Below are positions 8,706 through 16,875 of a stretch of DNA of 64,000 nt, piece by piece. The notes beneath the pieces are model-generated. The model had not been told where the DNA came from and ran no database searches. It saw only the letters and a list, made by a program, of their open reading frames with translations. Source of the DNA: an uncultured Porphyromonadaceae bacterium (GTDB taxonomy: Bacteria; Bacteroidota; Bacteroidia; Bacteroidales; Barnesiellaceae); assembly GCA_900538555.1 (NCBI GenBank), contig UPYI01000002.1, positions 1 through 64,000 of the forward strand. Reading direction: 5' to 3'. Position 1 is the first letter of the stretch, and every line of letters begins with the position of its first letter. Position numbers and translations under genes: made by a program.

Positions 8706-9245
8706 TTATGGCTGGGCAGGCCGTTCCACCACAATATCGTAACGCAACAGATCGTAATACACTCTGAATGGAGTACCCGGCTTCCGACCTGCCCCCGATT
8801 CTACGTAATAATACCGTTTAGAGGTATCGAAACTCGGTATCTCCAACCGGCGGGTTTTATCCGGAAGGATATCGCAATCGACCGTCACATCCCGATAATC
8901 GATCATCTCGCCCGACAAGGAGCGATACTCCAAACGTAATACCACTCTGGATATGCGATACGGCGTATGATTACGCAACAGAAAACTCTCTTTCCCGTCC
9001 GACAACGGTTTATCGAACGAAAGCATTTCCACATCGGTCGCCATGAACCGAACCGGAGATACCGCCTTCTCCTGCCTCTCCGGTTTTGCAGGAGCAGTCG
9101 GGATGACAACTTCCGGCTTCGACTCCTCTGTTTCGTAAAGATAATCCGGTCCCCGCTTCGATAACCGGGGCGAAGCCGACCATACATCCATAGCACAACT
9201 TCCGAATCCGAATAATAGCACTATAAGCACAAAGACACGCCGCAT
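8706..9245 (-). CDS. Small lipoprotein of unknown function
   Basis: A 179-residue protein starting at the ATG at 9245. The frame runs on to 9509, but that extension is antisense to tRNA-Asp and is not coding. The N-terminus MRRVFVLIVLLFGFGSC is a lipoprotein signal with Cys17 as the likely lipidated residue. A Pro/Glu/Lys-rich linker (about 30-65) precedes a beta-rich domain (about 70-175) with a SFLLRNHTPYRI segment, like a small immunoglobulin or transthyretin-like fold. I do not recognise the family. The gene is single, with its own terminator. Confidence 0.7.
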   Translation of the reverse strand: MRRVFVLIVLLFGFGSCAMDVWSASPRLSKRGPDYLYETEESKPEVVIPTAPAKPERQEKAVSPVRFMATDVEMLSFDKPLSDGKESFLLRNHTPYRISRVVLRLEYRSLSGEMIDYRDVTVDCDILPDKTRRLEIPSFDTSKRYYYVESGAGRKPGTPFRVYYDLLRYDIVVERPAQP

Positions 9246-9360
9246 AATCAAATTTTTGATTTTCACGAAAATACGAATATTCCGCATGGTTTCCAATAAA
9301 ACCGATACGTATTTTTCACAGACTGCGTTAAAAAAAAGAGAAAAAAAGTATGCCCAATCG

Positions 9361-9391
9361 TTGCACAGCAAAAAAAAATGCTCTATATTTG
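9361..9391 (+). promoter_or_regulatory. Promoter of tRNA-Asp
   Basis: TTG at 9361-9363, a 20-base spacer and TATATTTG at 9384-9391: an exact Bacteroidota housekeeping promoter, about 46 bases before the mature tRNA. Confidence 0.85.
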
Positions 9392-9437
9392 CATCACCAA
9401 AACGGAAGATAGCGATCTTCCCACTCTGGAAAGAGAT

Positions 9438-9511
9438 GGTGCGGTAGTTCAGCTGGTTAGAATACATGCCTGTCACGCATGGGGTCGCGGGTTCGAGTCC
9501 CGTCCGCACCG
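9438..9511 (+). tRNA. tRNA-Asp (anticodon GTC)
   Basis: A 74-base cloverleaf. The acceptor stem pairs GGTGCGG with CCGCACC, the D arm contains AGCTGGTTA, the anticodon stem CATGC/GCATG encloses CTGTCAC with anticodon GTC, and the T arm is GCGGG-TTCGAGT-CCCGT. The discriminator base is G, as in tRNA-Asp. CCA is not encoded, so it is added by the nucleotidyltransferase whose gene lies at 58046-59500. Confidence 0.97.
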
Positions 9512-9523
9512 CTCATACAAAAC

Positions 9524-9552
9524 GCCCGAAGTCAAAAACTTCGGGCATTTTT
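9524..9552 (+). terminator. Intrinsic terminator of tRNA-Asp
   Basis: Perfect 9-bp stem GCCCGAAGT/ACTTCGGGC with loop CAAAA, followed by ATTTTTA. Confidence 0.9.
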
Positions 9553-9558
9553 ATTTCT

Positions 9559-9738
9559 AACTTATGGTTTTCAATCAGCACTTCGTCGGCATAATCGATT
9601 CAAGTTTCCACTTGATCGCTTCTACTCTCGGCTTGCAGTTTATTTTAAACTTTTGATTTTCAATAAACGCTTCGCCTCGGCATAATCGGTTCAAGTTTTC
9701 TCTTGATCGCTTCTGCACTCGGCTTGCAGTTTATTTAT
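9559..9738 (+). repeat. Family-2 intergenic repeat, two tandem units
   Basis: Two imperfect direct copies of about 90 bp (9559-9646 and 9647-9738). Shared blocks are a GGTTTTCAAT-like start, CGGCATAATCG, CAAGTTT-CC-ACTTG (a small inverted repeat) and CTCGGCTTGCAGTTTAT. Related single copies are at 19909-19996 and 59701-59790, with a fragment at 31671-31711 (minus). No reading frame is shared. Confidence 0.85.
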
Positions 9739-10039
9739 AGCTACCGGTTTTTAACGAAGTAATTAGGACTAATGGTAAAGAAGCAGGCTGAAATAAGTAT
9801 TTATACACTCGCCAATTGCAGACTAACGGACTAATTGCAAAAAACAAAAGACAATATCCAAACAAAAAGGCATCCCTTGCGAGACGCCTTTTACACCTTT
9901 TTTATAGTGCAGATATCGTGACCTGCCGATATGGGCACTTAAACTCTACCAACTGGTACGTTTCCGAACTTTGGAATCAAAAAACCGAGACTTCGATCGA
10001 CGGCTGTATTCTCTCCGGAAATACGCATTATCTTTCCCT
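9739..10039. other. Intergenic region with a possible purT terminator
   Basis: No gene is seen. At 9863-9893 an inverted repeat (AAAAAGGC...GCCTTTT) reads on the minus strand as a stem followed by T residues and could end purT transcription, though it lies about 150 bases past the stop codon. The remainder shows no structure I recognise. Confidence 0.45.
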
Positions 10040-11230
10040 CTATCGAGGCAACACATTCACTTTCAGCTTCCGATATGCCCGGTCGGCTTTGGCTCGCGCC
10101 TCCTCTACCGTATCGGCAATCGCCAGAATCACACCCATACGACGATGCCCTACGACCTCGGGCTTTCCGAAGATGCGGATTTGTACACCCTCTTCGGAGA
10201 GTACCTCTTCCAGATTGTCGAACACCACTTTGTCGGTATCGCCTTCCACCACGATCGCACGAGATGCCGACGGTCCGTAGAACCGCACAGCTGGAACCGG
10301 CAGACCGAGTATCGCACGGGCATGCAATCCGAACTCCGACAAGTCTTGCGAAATCATCGTCACCATTCCCGTATCGTGCGGACGAGGCGAAACCTCGCTG
10401 AACAATACATCGTCGCCTTTGATAAACAGCTCCACACCGAAAATACCGTACCCGCCGAGGGCATTCGTCACCTTACCGGCAATCTCCTGCGCACGCTGCA
10501 ACGCCACTGCCGACATCGCCTGCGGCTGCCACGATTCACGATAGTCGCCATCGACTTGAATATGTCCGATCGGATTCAGATAGGTAGTTCCTCCCGAATG
10601 ACGCACGGTGAGCAATGTGATTTCATAATCGAAATCGACAAAGCCTTCCACTATCACACGGCCGGCTCCGGCACGACCGCCCTCCTGCGCATTTTTCCAC
10701 GCATGATCTATATCGGCGGCTGTACGTACGACACTCTGTCCGTGGCCCGAAGAACTCATGATCGGTTTTACCACACACGGCATGCCGACAAAAGCAATCG
10801 CTTCGTCAAACTCTTCGCGTGTGGAAGCGAAACGATAGGTGGAAGTGGGTATTTGCAATTCCTCCGCAGCCAGACGGCGAATACCTTCCCGGTTCATCGT
10901 CAGGTATGCGGCATGAGCCGTAGGAGTAACCGAATAGCCCTCCGATTCCATCGCCACCAGCGTATCGGTAGCGATCGCTTCTATTTCGGGTATGATGTAA
11001 TCGGGCTTTTCTTCTTCGATGATTTCCCGCAATTTTTTACCGTCGAGCATCGACAGCACATGATTGCGATGCGCAACCTGCATGGCCGGTGCATTCGGAT
11101 ATTTATCCAACGCAACCACTTCCACTCCATACCGTTGCAACTCAATAGCCACCTCTTTGCCCAGTTCGCCGCTACCGCAGAGCAGGGCTTTCTTACCGAC
11201 ACTTGTCAATACAGAACCTATCTTTGTCAT
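10040..11230 (-). CDS. purT: Formate-dependent phosphoribosylglycinamide formyltransferase 2
   Basis: A 396-residue ATP-grasp enzyme for the third step of purine synthesis, using formate and ATP to formylate GAR instead of 10-formyl-THF. The N-terminal Rossmann-like part has KKALLCGSGELGKEVAIE (about 13-30). The ATP-grasp core includes CVVKPIMSSSGHGQSV and ends with the metal-binding FSEVSPRPHDTGMVT. Length equals the family norm. The gene is monocistronic, with a -7 box at 11254-11261. The long plus-strand frame opposite it is a shadow. Confidence 0.97.
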   Translation of the reverse strand: MTKIGSVLTSVGKKALLCGSGELGKEVAIELQRYGVEVVALDKYPNAPAMQVAHRNHVLSMLDGKKLREIIEEEKPDYIIPEIEAIATDTLVAMESEGYSVTPTAHAAYLTMNREGIRRLAAEELQIPTSTYRFASTREEFDEAIAFVGMPCVVKPIMSSSGHGQSVVRTAADIDHAWKNAQEGGRAGAGRVIVEGFVDFDYEITLLTVRHSGGTTYLNPIGHIQVDGDYRESWQPQAMSAVALQRAQEIAGKVTNALGGYGIFGVELFIKGDDVLFSEVSPRPHDTGMVTMISQDLSEFGLHARAILGLPVPAVRFYGPSASRAIVVEGDTDKVVFDNLEEVLSEEGVQIRIFGKPEVVGHRRMGVILAIADTVEEARAKADRAYRKLKVNVLPR

Positions 11231-11253
11231 CTGACTTTAATTTTTGTTTCGGA

Positions 11254-11261
11254 CAAAGATA
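11254..11261 (-). promoter_or_regulatory. -7 promoter box of purT
   Basis: The minus strand reads TATCTTTG about 25 bases before the purT ATG. The -33 position at 20-base spacing is TTT rather than TTG. No PurR-like operator was recognised. Confidence 0.6.
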
Positions 11262-11367
11262 GTGCAAATCTATTGAGGTTGAAACCGTTCGGCGATCTAT
11301 TTTTCACCAAGTTTATTTTTCGCGTCCGTGCTCCCACCGGGATACTATGCCCGGTCGGGCACACCGG

Positions 11368-11559
11368 TTATTCCATGTGCGAGCCGTCGCAGAACGGCAA
11401 CGAACGGGATTTTCCGCAACGACAGATAAACGCCCGCTGTTTGATTACCATCTCTCCATTCGGAAATACAATCCGCACATGTCCGCCAATCCGCAACGGA
11501 CCGCACTCTATTACCCGGACTTCCACCTCCGGCTTCATCGGAATTACAGATTTTATCAT
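11368..11559 (-). CDS. CDGSH iron-sulfur domain protein
   Basis: A 63-residue protein with one CDGSH domain at its C-terminus: CRCGKSRSLPFCDGSH (about residues 46-61) matches the C-x-C-x2-S-x3-P-x-C-D-G-S-H signature that binds a redox-active [2Fe-2S] cluster through three Cys and one His. The basic FICRCGKS context resembles bacterial mitoNEET-like proteins. The start may instead be the Met at residue 8. It lies between purT and the DUF2582 gene with separate spacing on both sides. The role (electron transfer or cluster delivery) is inferred from the family only. Confidence 0.85.
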   Translation of the reverse strand: MIKSVIPMKPEVEVRVIECGPLRIGGHVRIVFPNGEMVIKQRAFICRCGKSRSLPFCDGSHME

Positions 11560-11641
11560 CGCCTGTCGATTTTTTAGTTAGAAATCAATTACCCTAAAAA
11601 CAGCACAATACGCCTTTTTGTTTGCCGACAGGATACAAAAA

Positions 11642-11673
11642 CAGGGGTGTAGCCACACCGGCAACACCCCCGT
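11642..11673 (-). terminator. Intrinsic terminator of the DUF2582 gene
   Basis: The minus strand forms a GGGGTGT...ACACCCC stem with a GC-rich loop, followed by TGTTTTTG, about 25 bases after the stop at 11697. Confidence 0.75.
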
Positions 11674-11696
11674 TCTATAATTACACTCTTGAAAAA

Positions 11697-11897
11697 TTAT
11701 ACAAGAGCCACTTCGATATCTCCTTCAACTTCCGAGATCACAATCTTACCTTCACGAGCCAACCATCCCAAAGCGGCATACAATTCTTTGTCTTTCAGTT
11801 TGGTGGCTTTTTTAATACCTTTCGCTGTCAATTTACCGGATTCATTCAACGCAGTCCAAACAAGTCCGGACCAACTTCCGATTAATTCTACGTTCAT
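11697..11897 (-). CDS. Winged helix-turn-helix protein, DUF2582 family
   Basis: A 66-residue protein that is a single winged-helix domain: helices in GLVWTALNESGKLTAKGIKK and KELYAALGWLAREGK, then the wing IVISEVEGDIEVAL. This matches the small DUF2582 wHTH proteins common in Bacteroidota. Whether it binds DNA is unknown. A minus-strand TATCTTTG at 11950-11957 is a suitable -7 box, giving a leader of about 50 bases. Confidence 0.85.
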   Translation of the reverse strand: MNVELIGSWSGLVWTALNESGKLTAKGIKKATKLKDKELYAALGWLAREGKIVISEVEGDIEVALV

Positions 11898-12213
11898 TTT
11901 TTTCCTTTTAAATTAATACTAAAATTATACTAATATTTATTAGTCGCTACAAAGATAAGACTTTTTTATCTTATTTGCTAATTTTTCGGCTCAAATATAT
12001 AACATTTATTTTTACAGCCCCTTATTTTGATTTCGATTTTCATAAAAACGAACTCTTGAAATTACAAAACAAAACCGCTTTTATTTTGTTCGGGAGTCTA
12101 TCGATCCGGGAATTGCCCCGACTTGGCAATAACAAGTTTACCAGCTAACAATCAACACATTAAAAGAATCCCTTTAAAATAAAAAACAGATCTGTCTTCA
12201 AATGGGCTTCATA
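11898..12213. other. AT-rich intergenic region
   Basis: It holds the -7 box for the DUF2582 gene (TATCTTTG, complement of 11950-11957). No gene, RNA or repeat is seen in the remaining roughly 250 bases before the PUL terminator. Confidence 0.5.
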
Positions 12214-12260
12214 CAAAAAAGCCTCCGGAAAAATATTCTTCAACGATCTTTCCGGAGGCT
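12214..12260 (-). terminator. Intrinsic terminator at the end of the glycan utilisation locus
   Basis: Perfect 12-bp stem AGCCTCCGGAAA (12220-12231) with TTTCCGGAGGCT (12249-12260); on the minus strand it runs into TTTTTTG. It lies about 28 bases after the last gene of the locus. Confidence 0.9.
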
Positions 12261-12287
12261 CAATATCCCATTCGGGGTCTCTCGAAA

Positions 12288-14405
12288 TTATTTTACGGGA
12301 ACAAGCGAAATGGCAAATCCGCCACCCGATGCCGTCTTGATTTTCAGTTTCGATTTGGCTGTAACCGTTTTCGTTTCAATAACGTAATCGGTCGGGTTGT
12401 TGCGATAATGCGCATTTCTACCGTCGCGGTAAATGGTAGCGACATATTTCTTTCCGGCGGGAAGGAAATCGAACGCAACAGTGGAGACCCGGGGCGATTC
12501 GCCATTGGTGCCACCGACAAACCAATTTTCCGAATTCTTGGCACGACGGGCTACCGTAAGGTATTCCATCGGCTCGGCTTCGAGATAACGGCTCTCGTCC
12601 CAATCGAGTGCGACATCTTTGATAAACTGGAACGCATCGAGATACTTCTCATACGTTTCGGGCAGATCGGCTGCCATTTGAAGTGGGCTCGACATGGTAA
12701 CATACAACGACAACTGGTTGGCAAGTGTGGTATTGACCCACGATTTTTTGTCCGGATTGTATTTGGTTATATCGTTCTCAAACAAGCCGGGCGTATAATC
12801 CATCGGACCACCGATCAACCGGGTGAACGGTAAAATGGTCGTATGCCCCGGCTTGCTGCCACCGAATGCCTGATATTCCGATCCGCGAGCCGACTCGTTG
12901 CCGATCAAGTTTGGCCATGTACGGCATACGCCGGTAGGACGTACCGCCTCATGCGCATTCACCATGATCTTATAACCAGCGGCTTTCTCCACCGCATATT
13001 GATAATGGTTTACCATACGCTGCGTATAGTGATGCTCCCCTTTCGGGATGATGTCTCCGACGTAACCGCTCTTCACTGCTTCATAACCGTTGTCCACCAT
13101 AAACTGGTAGGCGGCATCCATGCGGCGTTCGTAATTCCGGACAGCCCCCGATGTTTCGTGATGCATCACCATCTTCACACCTTTCGACCGGGCATAATCG
13201 CGAATGCCTTGCAGATCGAAATCGGGATACGGGGTAACGAAATCGAAAACATCTTCCTTGAAGTTACCGAACCAGTCTTCCCAACCGATATTCCACCCCT
13301 CTACGAGAACCGCATCGAACCCGTGTTCCGCCGCAAAATCGATATAGCGTTTCACTTTTTCGGTCGTGGCACCATGCCGTCCGTGAGGTTTGGCATGAAG
13401 ATAATCGGTTTTCCCGAGGTGGATATTCGGATAATCGCCCGTATAGCTCCAATCGCTCTTACCGGTAATCATCTCCCACCACACGCCGATGTATTTGACC
13501 GGATGGATCCACGATGTATCTTCTATCTTGCAGGGGTCATTCAAATTGAGGGTCATGCGCGATGCCAGAATGTCGCGGGCATCGTCCGATACAATCACTG
13601 TCCGCCACGGCGTACGGCAATCGCTCTGCATATACGCTTTATCGCCATTGACATCGGGGGTAAGCCACGACTTGAAAACGAAATTCCGGTCGTCGAGATC
13701 GAGGTGCATGGCAGGGTAATCGATCAAAGCCGCTTCGTGAAGGTTGATATACAACCCGTCGTCGGTTTTAAGCATCAATGCTGTCTGCACGGCAGTCGGC
13801 GAAAACGAGGTCTGTGAAAGATTCCCTGAAATGGAAGAGGTCATCAACTCCCTGATTTCGGAAAGCCGGCAACGCGTATAGTCATATTCCTGTGTATCGT
13901 AATCGCCCGGAATCCAATAAGCGGTCATATCGCCGGGCAAAGCAAATTCCGTACATTCGTCCGTAATGACAAAATAGCTCAATTCGTATTGCTGAGGAAA
14001 TTCATAACGAAATCCGAGACCGTCGTCAAACAACCGGAACCGTATCGACATGCGTCTGCCCGTATCGTTCTGTTTCAAACCGACCACCATTTCATTATAG
14101 TGGTTCCGGATCACGGATTCTTCGCCCCAGACCGGACACCATGTCTCATCGAACGAATCTTTTCCGACCGATTCGACGGTAAAGTTTTCGAGCAACGGAG
14201 AAGTATATTTGATCTCAAATCCGAGTCCGCTCGGTTTTATCACATTTCTCCCTTTGTAATCGAGCGTATAGGTAGGTCTTCCTTTTTCCGACAGGAAGAA
14301 ATTCATCTTCACATTGCCGTCGGGAGAGGAAAGTTCGGTTTCTTCGGCGGATACGGGCAACAGGGCACAAAGCATAACGCCGAATGCAATCAGTTTCTTT
14401 TTCAT
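12288..14405 (-). CDS. susB: GH97 alpha-glucosidase, SusB-like
   Basis: A 705-residue periplasmic glycosidase (signal peptide MKKKLIAFGVMLCALLPVSA). It follows the GH97 plan: N-terminal beta-sandwich (about 25-290), (beta/alpha)8 barrel (about 295-600) and C-terminal sheet. It is close to Bacteroides SusB through most of its length. The carboxylates of the inverting GH97a group are present: Glu417 in HHETS, Glu486 in NAHEA and Glu504 in NESARG, the last two also expected to help bind calcium. Alpha-glucoside hydrolysis is therefore likely. An in-frame ATG at 14444 overlaps the upstream stop (TAATG), so a coupled longer start is possible. It is the last gene of the locus. Confidence 0.93.
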   Translation of the reverse strand: MKKKLIAFGVMLCALLPVSAEETELSSPDGNVKMNFFLSEKGRPTYTLDYKGRNVIKPSGLGFEIKYTSPLLENFTVESVGKDSFDETWCPVWGEESVIRNHYNEMVVGLKQNDTGRRMSIRFRLFDDGLGFRYEFPQQYELSYFVITDECTEFALPGDMTAYWIPGDYDTQEYDYTRCRLSEIRELMTSSISGNLSQTSFSPTAVQTALMLKTDDGLYINLHEAALIDYPAMHLDLDDRNFVFKSWLTPDVNGDKAYMQSDCRTPWRTVIVSDDARDILASRMTLNLNDPCKIEDTSWIHPVKYIGVWWEMITGKSDWSYTGDYPNIHLGKTDYLHAKPHGRHGATTEKVKRYIDFAAEHGFDAVLVEGWNIGWEDWFGNFKEDVFDFVTPYPDFDLQGIRDYARSKGVKMVMHHETSGAVRNYERRMDAAYQFMVDNGYEAVKSGYVGDIIPKGEHHYTQRMVNHYQYAVEKAAGYKIMVNAHEAVRPTGVCRTWPNLIGNESARGSEYQAFGGSKPGHTTILPFTRLIGGPMDYTPGLFENDITKYNPDKKSWVNTTLANQLSLYVTMSSPLQMAADLPETYEKYLDAFQFIKDVALDWDESRYLEAEPMEYLTVARRAKNSENWFVGGTNGESPRVSTVAFDFLPAGKKYVATIYRDGRNAHYRNNPTDYVIETKTVTAKSKLKIKTASGGGFAISLVPVK

Positions 14406-14443
14406 TTTCAATACTTTTTTGATCATTGGAAAAGGTACATCCA

Positions 14444-16438
14444 TTATTTTTTCACCAACTTCACGGCAGCACCTCCACCCCGTGCCAACGGAATAGAAAG
14501 ACGTGTCTGTGCCGTAACCGTCCGCGTTTCGATTTCGACCGGATAGGGATTCTTCTCCCAGTCGGCATCATGCCCGTCGCGATAGATCACCGCCAGATAA
14601 TCGCATCCGGCATCCAAGAACGACAAGTCGATCTCCGCCGTACGGGCATCATATCCGGTTGCGGCTCCGACATACCACGCATCCCCGCCTTTCTCCTTAC
14701 GGGCAACAGTGATATATTTACCGATCTCCGCTTCCGGATAGAGCGTGCGATCCCAATCGACGGGACAATCGCAAACGAACTGGAACGGACCCGGATTCGC
14801 CTCATAATTCTCGATCATATCCGCCGCCATTTGCAGAGGCGAATACAAAATTACGAACAGAGCCAGTTGTTTGGCAAGTGTGGTGTTGGGATGCGTTTGC
14901 GGCATACCCGGATTTTCAAAATTGAATATGACCGGCGTAAAATCCATCGGACCTGCCAGACCGCGCGTAAACGGCAGCGTCACCGTATGATCGGGCGGGT
15001 TGCCGCCATCGGCATTCCACGCATTCCATTCCTGACCGCGCACACCTTCCTGCGTCATCAGATTGGGATATGTTCTCTGCAAGCCGGTCGGGATTACCGG
15101 TTCATGGTTGTCGATAGCCAGCCCGTACTTTGCCGCCGTCTCGATCACCTTACGGTAATGGCGTACTCCGAACTGGCTGCTATGCCGTTCTTTGTCGTCG
15201 AGCCGGTCTCCGACATATCCGGTCTTCACGTAACGCATGCCATGCCGCCGATACAATGCAAAACCCTCCTCCATCTGGGATTCGTAGTTGGCTACACGAC
15301 CGCCGGTTTCGTGGTGACCGATCAAAGCCACCCCCTCGGCATCTCCGTATCGGGTGATCCGGTCAATGTCGAAATCGTCATACGGTTGCTTATAGTTGAA
15401 ATTCCACGACTGCCAGTCGGGATTCCACCCCTCCACCAATACGCCACCGAAGCCATTCTTTGCGGCAAAATCCATATAACGCAACACGTTTTCGGTCGTC
15501 GCTCCATGTTGTTCGCCCTCGTACCATGTATGCGTTTTCATGTGATAGCACCACCATACGCCAATATAGCGTTGCGGTCTGATCCACGAAGTATCCGCAA
15601 TCCGACACGGTTCGTTCAGATTGAGCATGATACGCGACGACATCATATCGCCGGCATTTTCGGCAATGATCAACGTACGCCACGGACTTACCCGGACATC
15701 GGTCACAAATACTTTTTCGCCGCTGCTCCACGGCGTAAGGGCTGCACGCAATGTATTGCTGCCCGGAGACGACTGCACATTCATGGCGGCGAAATCGGTC
15801 AGGTTCGCTTCGTGAAGAGCCAGATGCAATCCCTTGTCCGTCCGCAAGGTCACAGGAGTGCTTGCCCAGCCGATCCGGTCGATCGGCAACTCACGAAACA
15901 ATCCCTCGTAAAACCGGATACCCTCGACCGGCAACGACCAACTGGTATGATTAGCGGTAAAGGCAAACTCGGTGAGTTCGTCCATAATCACGAAATCGCC
16001 CAATTGCTTCTGTCGCGGAAACTCATATCGGAAACCTATACCGTCGTCGAATACACGGAACACGATAGCGACTTTTCGTCCCGGCGCCATTTTCTTCTGC
16101 ACCAACGTCACCGTCATCTCATTATACGTATTGTCGATAAGCGACTCTTCGCCCCATACGGGTTTCCATGTTTCCGTAAAGCTGTCCCGCCGCACATCGG
16201 CGACCGAGAATCCGGCAGCCATATCGGGGGCATCCTTCAATTGCAGTCCCAAACGCGAGGGGGAGAGAATCGTCTCCCCCTTGCGTATAACCGAATAGAA
16301 AATCTTTCCCTCTTTCGTCGTCTCAAAGCTCAATACGATATTGCCGTCGGGCGACGCGACACGTTGTGTTTTACCTGCCGAGACATACAGGCAGGTAAAA
16401 ACGGCAAGCAGGGAAATGATGATATTTCGTTTCGTCAT
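14444..16438 (-). CDS. Second GH97 family glycoside hydrolase
   Basis: A 664-residue exported enzyme starting at 16438, where ATGA overlaps the upstream stop. The signal peptide ends near residue 21. The GH97 folds are complete, and the inverting-type glutamates are kept: Glu377 in GHHETG, Glu446 in DNHEPV and Glu464 in QEGVRG. It is clearly divergent from the SusB-like partner: the TQEYDY region is missing and the calcium-site region reads QEGVRG rather than NESARG. Specificity may therefore differ (alpha-glucoside versus another alpha-glycoside). The retaining-type Asp nucleophile of GH97b alpha-galactosidases is not evident. It is translationally coupled to genes on both sides. Confidence 0.9.
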   Translation of the reverse strand: MTKRNIIISLLAVFTCLYVSAGKTQRVASPDGNIVLSFETTKEGKIFYSVIRKGETILSPSRLGLQLKDAPDMAAGFSVADVRRDSFTETWKPVWGEESLIDNTYNEMTVTLVQKKMAPGRKVAIVFRVFDDGIGFRYEFPRQKQLGDFVIMDELTEFAFTANHTSWSLPVEGIRFYEGLFRELPIDRIGWASTPVTLRTDKGLHLALHEANLTDFAAMNVQSSPGSNTLRAALTPWSSGEKVFVTDVRVSPWRTLIIAENAGDMMSSRIMLNLNEPCRIADTSWIRPQRYIGVWWCYHMKTHTWYEGEQHGATTENVLRYMDFAAKNGFGGVLVEGWNPDWQSWNFNYKQPYDDFDIDRITRYGDAEGVALIGHHETGGRVANYESQMEEGFALYRRHGMRYVKTGYVGDRLDDKERHSSQFGVRHYRKVIETAAKYGLAIDNHEPVIPTGLQRTYPNLMTQEGVRGQEWNAWNADGGNPPDHTVTLPFTRGLAGPMDFTPVIFNFENPGMPQTHPNTTLAKQLALFVILYSPLQMAADMIENYEANPGPFQFVCDCPVDWDRTLYPEAEIGKYITVARKEKGGDAWYVGAATGYDARTAEIDLSFLDAGCDYLAVIYRDGHDADWEKNPYPVEIETRTVTAQTRLSIPLARGGGAAVKLVKK

Positions 16439-16842
16439 TTTACTAAAATATAATCGATAAAGAATAGTCCGTTTCCTTGACCTCTGCGGATGTCGATATC
16501 GTTCACGCCCTTTTCGAGTCTCAGTTCGACACTCTGTTCCGACCATTTATATCGATCCGGGAACGACAGCCGGGCTTCACTCCCGTTCACCCCGACCGAT
16601 CCGGTGCCCGGTTCGTCGGATGCGGCGCGTCCGCTTACGACCAGCGTGTAATTACCTGCGTCCGACACCTCAACGGCAAAAAGCAAAGACGCATCCGCTT
16701 CGGTAAATGTACCTGCCGATCCCATGCCGCGTGCTTTCTCGGCAATCTGAGGCAGGTCATCGTCATTCAGTCTCCAATCATTCCGGCAGCCGGAAAGCAT
16801 AATCGCGGCAACTGCCAGAAGAAATAATATTGTTTTTTTCAT
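16435..16842 (-). CDS. Small lipoprotein with CBM6/35-like module
   Basis: A 135-residue lipoprotein from the ATG at 16842; a second ATG six codons upstream (16860) repeats the same MKKT start and could be used. The lipobox is IMLSGC. The single domain has the jelly-roll pattern of CBM6/CBM35 modules: VEVSDAGNYTLVVSGRA, VELRLEKGVNDIDI and the closing GLFFIDYILV. A free-standing binding module between glycosidase genes suggests it holds the substrate near the enzymes. It overlaps the following GH97 gene by 4 bases and starts shortly after the GH27-like gene. Confidence 0.75.
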   Translation of the reverse strand: MKKTILFLLAVAAIMLSGCRNDWRLNDDDLPQIAEKARGMGSAGTFTEADASLLFAVEVSDAGNYTLVVSGRAASDEPGTGSVGVNGSEARLSFPDRYKWSEQSVELRLEKGVNDIDIRRGQGNGLFFIDYILVK

Positions 16843-16875
16843 AATGATAGTCTTTTTCATGTTTATACGATCGGG

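Noticed and set aside
9246..9509. N-terminal extension of the small lipoprotein (8706) to 9509
   Set aside because: The extension is antisense to tRNA-Asp and its promoter; the lipoprotein signal starts at 9245.
9559..9738. Tandem repeats considered as a CRISPR array
   Set aside because: Only two units of about 90 bp, no spacers between them, and no cas genes in the window.
9971..11581. A 536-codon plus-strand open frame over purT and the CDGSH gene
   Set aside because: It is antisense to purT, has an Arg/His/Thr-rich composition with no domain, and runs over two real genes.
14406..14444. Upstream start of the SusB-like gene coupled to the previous stop
   Set aside because: Kept only as an alternative: the shorter start gives a standard signal peptide, while the longer one adds 13 residues before it. 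Translational coupling through TAATG cannot be excluded.
14426..16453. A 675-codon plus-strand frame opposite the second GH97 gene
   Set aside because: It is fully contained in the complement of a recognised enzyme gene, with Arg/His-rich composition.
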